From: Clostridiales bacterium
GTDB lineage: Bacteria; Bacillota; Clostridia; Christensenellales; UBA1242
Length of the DNA: 32,363 nucleotides
NCBI GenBank assembly: GCA_918241715.1
Contig: CAKJYB010000042.1
Coordinates: 1 to 32,363, forward strand
Reading direction: 5' to 3'
Positions 15,301 through 21,620 of the stretch are shown here, one piece after another (the stretch's first letter is position 1; every line of letters begins with the position of its first letter). Made by a program: the position numbers and the translations under genes. The notes under the pieces are model-generated. The model did no database searches. It worked only from the letters and a program-made list of their open reading frames with translations, and was not told the origin of the DNA.

Positions 15301-15374
15301 GCGGGTGTAGTACATCGGTAGTATGCGAGCTTCCCAAGCTTGAGAGGTGGGTCCGACTCCCATCATCCGCTCCA
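15301..15374 (+). tRNA. tRNA-Gly (CCC), with unusual T-loop
   Basis: A complete cloverleaf. The acceptor GCGGGTG pairs with CATCCGC. The D-stem is GTAC/GTAT with loop ATCGGTA, and the anticodon stem is CGAGC/GCTTG with loop TTCCCAA (anticodon CCC at 15333-15335). There is a four-base variable loop, a T-stem GTGGG/CCCAT, discriminator T and encoded CCA (15372-15374). All stems pair, with some G-T wobbles. The T-loop is TCCGACT: C where nearly all elongator tRNAs have T55. Position 15 is T and position 48 is G, instead of the usual purine-pyrimidine Levitt pair. It probably reads GGG codons, which occur in the genes here, unless it is a specialised or decaying tRNA. It is followed by its own terminator. 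Confidence 0.88.
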
Positions 15375-15380
15375 AAAATC

Positions 15381-15404
15381 AGACAGACTTTGTCTGTCTT
15401 TTTT
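15381..15404 (+). terminator. Terminator after tRNA-Gly
   Basis: AGACAGAC (15381-15388), loop TTT, GTCTGTCT (15392-15399), then Ts to 15404. It separates the SecB-like/tRNA unit from the suf operon. Confidence 0.9.
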
Positions 15405-15423
15405 GTTAATTTAAACAAAACGC

Positions 15424-15451
15424 TTGCTTTTTTTGTGGAATCTGTTATAAT
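15424..15451 (+). promoter_or_regulatory. suf operon promoter
   Basis: TTGCTT (15424-15429), a 16-nt spacer and a perfect TATAAT (15446-15451) with extended TGT. The predicted start near 15458 leaves a leader of about 55 nt before sufC. Confidence 0.75.
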
Positions 15452-15458
15452 AATTCAG

Positions 15459-15469
15459 ACCAATTTGGT
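15459..15469 (+). promoter_or_regulatory. Possible operator palindrome at the suf start site
   Basis: ACCAATTTGGT is an 11-base palindrome (5-bp arms around one T) located at about +1 to +11. A repressor bound there would block initiation, and Rrf2/IscR-type regulators bind short palindromes at such places in suf/isc operons. No regulator gene is present in the window, and a palindrome of this size can occur by chance. Confidence 0.3.
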
Positions 15470-15512
15470 AGGAATTCAAAAACCTGCGCAAATTTTTTAT
15501 TGTGGAGAGAAC

Positions 15513-16256
15513 ATGAAAAAACTTTTAGAAATCAAAAACCTTTCAGCAAAAGTAAACGACAAAAAGATTTTAAACGGGCTCAATCTTGTTGTAAACAAGG
15601 GGGAGATTCACGTTATTATGGGACCAAACGGGGCAGGCAAGAGCACGCTTGCAAACGTTGTTTTTTCCAACCCTGCATACGAAAAAACTGCTGGAAAGAT
15701 TGTTTTTGATGGAAAAGATATAACAAATATGAAGACGGACGAAATTGCACGTCTGGGCGTTTTTATGTCATTCCAAACACCAGAAGAAATTTCAGGCGTC
15801 AGCGTTTTTAATTTTCTTAAAACTGCAAAAGGAAAAATTGAAGGCAAAAATGTAAATTATTTCGAGCTTAAAGAAGAACTCAAGAAAAACACAAAAGGAC
15901 TTAAGATGCCTTATGAAATGATTGACAGAGATCTCAACGTTGGCTTTTCCGGTGGAGAAAAGAAGAAAAACGAAATTTTGCAGATGTTGGAGCTTAAGCC
16001 AAAACTTGCAATTTTGGACGAAACGGACTCTGGCCTTGATGTTGATGCAATAAGAATTGTGTCAAAAGGTATCGACATGTTTAAAAATGACGAAAACGCC
16101 GTTTTGATTATCACTCACTCTACAAAGATTTTGCAAAAGTTAAATGTCGACAAGGTGCACATTTTGATTGACGGAAAAATTGTCTACACAGGAGACAGCT
16201 CTCTTGCAGACGAAATAGAAAAAAATGGCTATGACAAGTTTAAGGCAGGTGTCTAA
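15513..16256 (+). CDS. sufC: Fe-S assembly ATPase SufC
   Basis: A 247-residue ABC-type ATPase starting at ATG 15513 behind GGAGAGA; a longer in-frame start at 15297 would run through the tRNA and terminator and is rejected. Walker A is GPNGAGKS (residues 37-44). The Q-loop lies in SFQTPEEI, the signature is FSGGEKKK, and Walker B with the SufC hallmark is AILDETDSGLDVDA. The H-loop is IITHS. SufC forms the SufBC2D scaffold complex, whose ATP-driven movement exposes the cluster assembly site. The gene leads the operon and overlaps sufB by one base (TAATG). It is soluble with no membrane partner, as expected for SufC and unlike transport ABC proteins. Confidence 0.96.
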   Translation: MKKLLEIKNLSAKVNDKKILNGLNLVVNKGEIHVIMGPNGAGKSTLANVVFSNPAYEKTAGKIVFDGKDITNMKTDEIARLGVFMSFQTPEEISGVSVFNFLKTAKGKIEGKNVNYFELKEELKKNTKGLKMPYEMIDRDLNVGFSGGEKKKNEILQMLELKPKLAILDETDSGLDVDAIRIVSKGIDMFKNDENAVLIITHSTKILQKLNVDKVHILIDGKIVYTGDSSLADEIEKNGYDKFKAGV

Positions 16257-17656
16257 TGGCAAAGACACAGCTTGAAGAAGTAAATCAAAATTTTTATGAC
16301 TTCAAAAATGCTGACAACTATGATTTTAAAATGGAAAAGGGGTTGTCAGAAGAAATAGTCAGAGAAATTTCAAAAAAGAAAAAAGAGCCAAAGTGGGTTC
16401 TTGATTTAAGGTTGAAAGCGCTTGATGTCTACAACAAGTTGTCTCTTCCAACATGGGGACCAGATTTAAGCGAACTTAAGATGGACGAAATTTCAACTTA
16501 TGTAAGGCCAAAATCTTCTCTTCAAACAAAGTGGGAAGATGTGCCAAGTGAAATCAAAGACACGTTTGACAAACTTGGAATTCCAAAGGCAGAGCATGAA
16601 TATCTTGCAGGGGTTGGGGCGCAATATGACAGCGAAGTTGTCTATCATTCAATCAAAGAAAGTTTGTTGAAGCAGGGCGTCATTTACACAGATTTTGACA
16701 GCGCAATCAAAGAATATCCACAACTTGTAAAAGAATATTTTTCAAAATGTGTGCCAATTTTTGACCACAAGTTTGTTGCACTTCACTATGCAGTTTTTTC
16801 TGGTGGAAGTTTTGTCTATGTCCCAAAGGGAGTGAAACTTGAAATGCCACTTCAGTCTTATTTTAGATTAAACTCTCCGGAGAGTGGACAATTTGAACAC
16901 ACACTTATTATTGTTGACGAAGATGCAAGTTTGCATTTTATTGAAGGTTGCAGTGCACCAAAATATAACAAAGTAAATTTGCACGCAGGGTGTGTTGAAC
17001 TTTTTGTAAAGAAAGGGGCATCACTTAGATATTCGACAATAGAAAATTGGTCAAGAAACATGCTCAACTTAAACACGAAAAAGGCCATTGTTGAAAAAGA
17101 TGCAAAAATGGAGTGGATTTCTGGGAGTTTTGGGAGCAAGATTTCCATGCTTTATCCTATGAGTGTTTTGAAAGGGGACGACTCAAAGACAGAATACACC
17201 GGAATTTCCTTTGCAGGTGCAGGGCAAAACCTTGACACAGGATTTAAAGTTGTGCATATTGGAAAAAACACTTCAAGCGTGATTTCTTCAAGAAGCATCT
17301 CCAAGAATGGTGGAATTGCAACTTACAGAAGCCTTGTAAGCATTTTGCCAAATGCAACAAACAGCAAGTGCAGTGTAACTTGTGATGGGCTTATGCTTGA
17401 CGACTTGTCAAGAAGTGATACAATTCCAGTAAACAACGTTGAGAATTCGCAAGTTGCTTTTTCTCACGAAGCGAAAGTTGGAAAAATCAGCGAAAAGGCA
17501 ATTTTCTATCTTATGAGCAGGGGGCTCTCTGAAGAAGATGCAAAAGCTATGATTGTAAGGGGCTTTGCAAACCCTGTTTCAAAGGAACTTCCAATTGAAT
17601 ATGCAGTCGAAATGAACAGGCTTATAAATTTGGAATTGGAGGGAAGTATAGGATGA
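16256..17656 (+). CDS. sufB: Fe-S assembly scaffold SufB
   Basis: A 466-residue SufB, normal length for Gram-positive forms. Recognisable segments: KKEPKWVLDLRLKALD near the N-terminus, YVRPKSSLQTKWEDVP, the beta-helix core (SGGSFVYVPKGVKLEMPLQS; FEHTLIIVDEDASLHFIEGC), and the conserved C-terminal MSRGLSEEDAKAMIVRGF with an acidic helix. SufB forms the SufBC2D complex and holds the nascent cluster. The ENWS and EAKVGKIS motifs are intact. The start overlaps the sufC stop by one base and the end overlaps the sufD start by four bases, so the proteins are probably made in a fixed ratio. Confidence 0.96.
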   Translation: MAKTQLEEVNQNFYDFKNADNYDFKMEKGLSEEIVREISKKKKEPKWVLDLRLKALDVYNKLSLPTWGPDLSELKMDEISTYVRPKSSLQTKWEDVPSEIKDTFDKLGIPKAEHEYLAGVGAQYDSEVVYHSIKESLLKQGVIYTDFDSAIKEYPQLVKEYFSKCVPIFDHKFVALHYAVFSGGSFVYVPKGVKLEMPLQSYFRLNSPESGQFEHTLIIVDEDASLHFIEGCSAPKYNKVNLHAGCVELFVKKGASLRYSTIENWSRNMLNLNTKKAIVEKDAKMEWISGSFGSKISMLYPMSVLKGDDSKTEYTGISFAGAGQNLDTGFKVVHIGKNTSSVISSRSISKNGGIATYRSLVSILPNATNSKCSVTCDGLMLDDLSRSDTIPVNNVENSQVAFSHEAKVGKISEKAIFYLMSRGLSEEDAKAMIVRGFANPVSKELPIEYAVEMNRLINLELEGSIG

Positions 17657-18693
17657 TAAGAATAAACGAAACGCCATACAGAACTTCAAAAAATTATGGC
17701 ATAAACGACGTTGAAATTGACGAAAAGGTTTTGGACAAGCAAATTGTAAAGTTTTCCGGTTTTGAAGCAAAAAATGCACACGGAATCAAAATTTTGAGCA
17801 AAACAAACACAAAAAGCGAAAAAATAATTGCAAAAGAATTGTCAAAACAACTTGAAAATGCTTCTTTAAAAAGAAAGATTGTTGTAGAGACAAACACACA
17901 AAAACCAATTGTTTTGTGCTATGACTTTGAAAAAGAAAAAACTCTTTCACAGGTTGTTGAAATTGAAGTGCAGGAAAAAGTGAGAGCACAGATTGTTGTC
18001 AGACTTGTTGGAGAAAATGTTTATCAAAACGGGTTTTTGAAAATTTTGTGCAGAAAGGACAGCGTTGCAGAAATTGTTTTGTTGACAGATTTGGGCAGTC
18101 TTGGAGAAAACTTTTTGACGCTTGAAAATGTGATTGAAGAAAATGCAAGACTTGACTATAACCTTGTTGACTTTTCAAGCAAGCATTCAATATACAACTT
18201 CTATGGAAAACTTGTTGGGGAAAATGCCGTTTCAAATTTGAATGTTGTGTATCTTGCAGGACAGGACAACACTTTGGATTTAAACCTTTTTCAAGAAATT
18301 TTTGGAAAAAACTGCACAGCAACAATTGAAGCTGTTGGCACACTTGATGATTTTGCAAAGAAAAACTTTAAAGGGACGATTTCCTTTGTCAAAGGGTGCA
18401 AAAAGAGCTTTGGAAGTGAAAATGAGTTCTGTTTGCTTCTTTCTGACACAGCAAAGTCAAAGGCTCTGCCTATGCTCCTTTGCCACGAAGAAGATGTTGA
18501 CGGGAAACATAGCACTGCAGTTGGAAGAGCAGATGAGAAAGAATTGTTTTATGTCATGTCAAGGGGAATTGACCTTAAAGATGCAATCAAAATGCTTGTA
18601 AAAGCAAAACTCAATGTTGCACTGGAAAAGATTTTTGACAGAGATTTAAAAAATGAAATTTTTGACAAAATCGATGGGAGATTGGAAAAATGA
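17653..18693 (+). CDS. sufD: Fe-S assembly protein SufD
   Basis: A 346-residue SufD, paralogous to SufB and its partner in the SufBC2D scaffold, where it helps iron acquisition. The best preserved part is the C-terminal third: CLLLSDTAKSKALPMLLCHE, EDVDGKHSTAVG, and LFYVMSRGIDLKDAIKMLVK. These match the SufB/SufD C-terminal pattern with the metal-related Cys/His residues. The N-terminal region is divergent and shorter than in enteric SufD. The ATG overlaps the sufB stop (ATGA) and its own stop overlaps the sufS start in the same way. Confidence 0.9.
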   Translation: MIRINETPYRTSKNYGINDVEIDEKVLDKQIVKFSGFEAKNAHGIKILSKTNTKSEKIIAKELSKQLENASLKRKIVVETNTQKPIVLCYDFEKEKTLSQVVEIEVQEKVRAQIVVRLVGENVYQNGFLKILCRKDSVAEIVLLTDLGSLGENFLTLENVIEENARLDYNLVDFSSKHSIYNFYGKLVGENAVSNLNVVYLAGQDNTLDLNLFQEIFGKNCTATIEAVGTLDDFAKKNFKGTISFVKGCKKSFGSENEFCLLLSDTAKSKALPMLLCHEEDVDGKHSTAVGRADEKELFYVMSRGIDLKDAIKMLVKAKLNVALEKIFDRDLKNEIFDKIDGRLEK

Positions 18694-19907
18694 GAGATTT
18701 AAAAAACATAAAAAACGAATTTCCACTTTTGAGAGACAGCGACATAGTCTATCTTGATAGTGGAGCAACATCACAAAAACCAAAATGTGTTGTTGACAGA
18801 ATTCAAAGATATTATGAAAAAGAAAATGCAAACCCAAATCATGGAGCCTACAAACTCAGCATAAAAACTGGTGAAGAAGTGCAGGAAGTAAGAGAAAAGG
18901 TTGCAAAATTTATCAATGCAAAAAATGCAGAAGAAATCATTTTTACAAAAAACGCAACAGAGGCTCTCAATCTTGTTGCACAGAGCTACGGAATGGCAAA
19001 TCTTAAAAAGGGAGATGAGATTGTTCTTTCAATCATGGAACATCACAGCAATCTTGTCCCATGGCAACAGGTTGCGCTTAAGAAAAAAGCAAAAATCAAC
19101 TATTTGTATATTGACAAAAACTTTGAGATTCCAGAAAGTGAAATAGAAAAGAAAATCACCAAAAACACAAAAGTTGTTTGTGTGCTTAGCGTTTCAAACG
19201 TTTTGGGAACGCACAACAACATTGAAAAAATTGCAAAAAAAGCACACTCCGTTGGGGCAATTGTTGTTGCCGACTTGACTCAAGGGGTTGCACACGTGCC
19301 ATTTGATGTTCAAAAAACTGACGTTGATTTTGCAGGATTTTCTGCACACAAAATGTATGGTCCACTTGGTGTTGGCGTGCTTTATGGAAAAAGAGAACTT
19401 CTTGAAAAAATGGATCCATTTTTGATGGGTGGTTCTATGGTGGAATATGTCTACGAACAAAAGACAACTTTTGCCGAACTTCCTAAAAAATTTGAAGCCG
19501 GAACGCAAAATCTTGCCGGAATTATCGGTTTTGGTGCTGCAATCGACTTTATGAACGAAATAGGATACAAGGCAATTACAAAGAAAGAAGCAGAGCTTTC
19601 AAAGTATGCTCTTGCGTGCTTGAAAAAACTTTCTTTTGTTGAAATTTATGCCACAAAAAACAATCCAGCAGTCATCTCTTTTAATGTAAAAAACATTCAC
19701 CCACACGATGTTGCAAGTTTGCTTGACGCAAAGAAAATTTGCATAAGGGCCGGCAATCATTGTGCTCAACCACTTTTGAGATTTTTAAATCTTGACTCAA
19801 CGCTTAGAATAAGTTTTGGAGTTTACAACACAAAAGAAGATATTGATGCTCTTGTAAAGGCTCTTGTCGAAATTTACGACAAGTTTAAAAAATATATCAA
19901 GGAGTGA
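18690..19907 (+). CDS. sufS: Cysteine desulfurase SufS
   Basis: A 405-residue PLP enzyme that takes sulfur from cysteine as a persulfide. The PLP lysine is Lys221 in GFSAHKMYGP. The catalytic Cys358 is in IRAGNHCAQP, the short, rigid active-site loop of the group II (SufS) type rather than IscS. Other motifs are YLDSGATSQKP at the N-terminus, NATEALNLV, and the H-H motif MEHHSNLVPW. The sulfur passes to SufU, encoded next, which matches the Gram-positive SufS-SufU pair. The start overlaps sufD by four bases. Confidence 0.96.
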   Translation: MRDLKNIKNEFPLLRDSDIVYLDSGATSQKPKCVVDRIQRYYEKENANPNHGAYKLSIKTGEEVQEVREKVAKFINAKNAEEIIFTKNATEALNLVAQSYGMANLKKGDEIVLSIMEHHSNLVPWQQVALKKKAKINYLYIDKNFEIPESEIEKKITKNTKVVCVLSVSNVLGTHNNIEKIAKKAHSVGAIVVADLTQGVAHVPFDVQKTDVDFAGFSAHKMYGPLGVGVLYGKRELLEKMDPFLMGGSMVEYVYEQKTTFAELPKKFEAGTQNLAGIIGFGAAIDFMNEIGYKAITKKEAELSKYALACLKKLSFVEIYATKNNPAVISFNVKNIHPHDVASLLDAKKICIRAGNHCAQPLLRFLNLDSTLRISFGVYNTKEDIDALVKALVEIYDKFKKYIKE

Positions 19908-19909
19908 AT

Positions 19910-20338
19910 ATGAACGAATTTGATGACATATATAATGATTTGATTATGGAGCATAGTTTAAACAGCCCAAACAAAAAGAAACTTAAAGATGCTTCCGTCT
20001 GTCAACTTGGACACAACCCAAATTGTGGGGACGAAATAAGTCTTGAAGTTTTGTTTGAAAACGACATTGTCAAAGATGCTTCTTTTACTGGACATGGCTG
20101 TGCGATTTCGCAAAGTTCGACATCAATAATGATTGACACGCTTCGTGGAAAGACAAAAAAACAGGCAAAAGAGATTGTGCAGATTTTTATCAAAATGATA
20201 AAAAGAGAAAAACTCTCTGCAAAAGAGAAAAGACTCTTGGGGGAATCCATTGCATTTGAAAACATTGCAAACATGCCTGCAAGAGTTAAATGTGCACTTT
20301 TGTCTTGGCACACAATGGAAGAAGTCTTAGACAAGTAA
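19910..20338 (+). CDS. sufU: Zinc-dependent sulfurtransferase SufU
   Basis: A 142-residue SufU, a zinc protein that accepts persulfide from SufS by swapping a Cys ligand. All ligands are present: Cys39 and Asp41 (NPNCGD), Cys64 (GHGC) and Cys128 (VKCALLSW). They correspond to Cys41, Asp43, Cys66 and Cys128 of the Bacillus subtilis protein, and the sequence between the second and third Cys is of the SufU rather than the IscU type. I chose ATG 19910, five bases after AAGGAG; an in-frame GTG at 19904 overlaps that site. It is the last gene of sufCBDSU. The operon has no sufA or local regulator gene, and no terminator is obvious before the next promoter. Confidence 0.95.
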   Translation: MNEFDDIYNDLIMEHSLNSPNKKKLKDASVCQLGHNPNCGDEISLEVLFENDIVKDASFTGHGCAISQSSTSIMIDTLRGKTKKQAKEIVQIFIKMIKREKLSAKEKRLLGESIAFENIANMPARVKCALLSWHTMEEVLDK

Positions 20339-20349
20339 GGCACATTTGC

Positions 20350-20378
20350 TTGACAAATTGAATAAGAAATTGTATAAT
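20350..20378 (+). promoter_or_regulatory. Consensus promoter of the diguanylate cyclase gene
   Basis: TTGACA (20350-20355), a 17-nt spacer and TATAAT (20373-20378), an exact consensus at both boxes. It is followed by AGGAGA before the GTG start. Confidence 0.9.
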
Positions 20379-20405
20379 AGTGCTCGTTTTTACTAGGAGA
20401 AAAAA

Positions 20406-21191
20406 GTGTATTACAACAGAAAAAAGAGACTTGTACAAGAGCTTTCAAAGCTTTTTGAGAATGTTTCCGTAACTGATAGAAAAGGAAACATTTTTTATTC
20501 TGACGGAAACAAAGTGCGTGTAAGAAAGACAACCGACGAAAATGAGCTTTTGAAGATTGAACACAAGTTTGCAAACAACAAAAATGAAATGAAATTCCGT
20601 TGTTTTGAAGAAAAACTGAGTCAAAAAATATCAAAGATAATTTATCTTGGAAGAGAGCCTGTTCTTGTAAAAATGAATCTCTCTGCAGATAAAACTTTTT
20701 TTGATGGAATGGAAGCGACAAACAGCGCACTTAAAGTTGTTATTGATCATGATTCAAGACTTTATACAGACATGCTTACAGGCGTCTACAACAGGATTTA
20801 TATGGCAGACTTTTTGAGAGACAAAAATGTCAAAGCTGTTGCGATGGTTGATGTTGATGACTTTAAGAAAATCAATGACACCTATGGGCATATAGTCGGA
20901 GACATTGTTTTGAAAAATATAGCCAAAATCATTATGCTTTGCGTTGCAGAATTTGGAAAGGTTATAAGATTTGGTGGAGATGAGTTTGTCATTGTTTTTG
21001 AAAAAATTGAAAAAGACAATTTGCAGACAATATTGAAAGAGATTTCAAGGAAAATCGGAAATTTCACAATGAAAGATTTTGAAGAAAAGGCTTCTGTAAG
21101 CATTGGCGCTGTTTATGGAAACGGAAATGTTGACGATTTTCTTAGCAGGGCCGACAAAGCGATGTATGAGCTTAAAAAAAGGAAAAAGTAA
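20406..21191 (+). CDS. GGDEF-domain diguanylate cyclase
   Basis: 261 residues, GTG start at 20406 five bases after AGGAGA. The C-terminal GGDEF domain begins near residue 120 (DMLTGVYNRIYM). Its intact active site is GGDEF at 190-194, with DVDDFKKINDTYGH upstream and a C-terminal SIGAVYGNG ... ADKAMYELKK. It should make cyclic di-GMP from two GTP. The product-inhibition I-site (RxxD five residues before GGDEF) is absent (AEFG there). The N-terminal ~115 residues have a PAS-like look (VTDRKGNIFYSDGNKV) but are not clearly recognisable, and there is no membrane segment, so a soluble sensor is likely. It is a single-gene unit with a perfect consensus promoter and its own terminator. Confidence 0.9.
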   Translation: MYYNRKKRLVQELSKLFENVSVTDRKGNIFYSDGNKVRVRKTTDENELLKIEHKFANNKNEMKFRCFEEKLSQKISKIIYLGREPVLVKMNLSADKTFFDGMEATNSALKVVIDHDSRLYTDMLTGVYNRIYMADFLRDKNVKAVAMVDVDDFKKINDTYGHIVGDIVLKNIAKIIMLCVAEFGKVIRFGGDEFVIVFEKIEKDNLQTILKEISRKIGNFTMKDFEEKASVSIGAVYGNGNVDDFLSRADKAMYELKKRKK

Positions 21192-21201
21192 AAAAAGACA
21201 A

Positions 21202-21237
21202 AAATGTTTGTTTCGTTTTTTGAAACAGACATTTTTT
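21202..21237 (+). terminator. Terminator after the GGDEF gene
   Basis: AAATGTTTGTTTC (21202-21214) pairs with GAAACAGACATTT (21222-21234), with one T-G wobble and a T-rich loop, followed by Ts to 21237. Confidence 0.85.
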
Positions 21238-21270
21238 GACATTTAAAACACGTTTATTGTCATAAAAACT

Positions 21271-21299
21271 TTACTTTTTTCGGTGTTAAAAGATATAAT
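21271..21299 (+). promoter_or_regulatory. groESL promoter, no CIRCE element
   Basis: TTACTT (21271-21276), a 17-nt spacer and TATAAT (21294-21299). The HrcA operator CIRCE (TTAGCACTC-N9-GAGTGCTAA) usually found here in Bacillota is absent from 21238-21325, and I see no CtsR-type repeat either. Confidence 0.6.
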
Positions 21300-21325
21300 A
21301 TTTCTAGGATGTAAAGGAGAAGTTT

Positions 21326-21610
21326 ATGAAGATTAAACCTTTGTTTGACAGAGTTGTTCTTCTTCCAAAAGAAGCAGAAAAGGAAACAAAAAGTGGAATT
21401 ATTCTTCCATCTGCTTCTGCAGAAAAATCACAAATTGCAGTGGTTGTTGCTGTTGGGGAAGGTGGCCTTGTTGAAGGAAAAGAAGTTAAAATGCAACTTA
21501 AAGTTGGGCAAGAAGTTTTGTATGCAAGATATAGTGGAACAGAATTTTCACTTGATGGAAAGAGATATATTGTTGTAAAACAAACAGACGTTTTGGCTGT
21601 TTTGGAATAA
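21326..21610 (+). CDS. groES: Co-chaperonin GroES
   Basis: 94 residues, standard GroES length. It begins KIKPLFDRVVLLPKEAEKET, has the mobile-loop region KETKSGIILPSASAEKSQ and ends YIVVKQTDVLAVLE. The heptameric ring caps GroEL during ATP-dependent folding. The ribosome-binding site is AAAGGAGA. It is 10 bases upstream of groEL and shares its promoter. Confidence 0.97.
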   Translation: MKIKPLFDRVVLLPKEAEKETKSGIILPSASAEKSQIAVVVAVGEGGLVEGKEVKMQLKVGQEVLYARYSGTEFSLDGKRYIVVKQTDVLAVLE

Positions 21611-21620
21611 AGGAGAAATC

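Noticed and set aside
15297..15512. A longer sufC start at 15297
   Set aside because: The extension runs through the tRNA-Gly gene and its terminator; the ATG at 15513 has a proper ribosome-binding site.
15452..15512. A riboswitch or T-box in the suf leader
   Set aside because: The leader is only about 55 nt with no terminator/antiterminator pair or T-box sequence.
20002..20730. A 242-codon antisense frame spanning sufU and the GGDEF gene
   Set aside because: It crosses two well-supported genes and a consensus promoter, and it has no start signals of its own.
21238..21325. CIRCE element before groES
   Set aside because: No TTAGCACTC-N9-GAGTGCTAA or close variant is present; its absence is reported instead.
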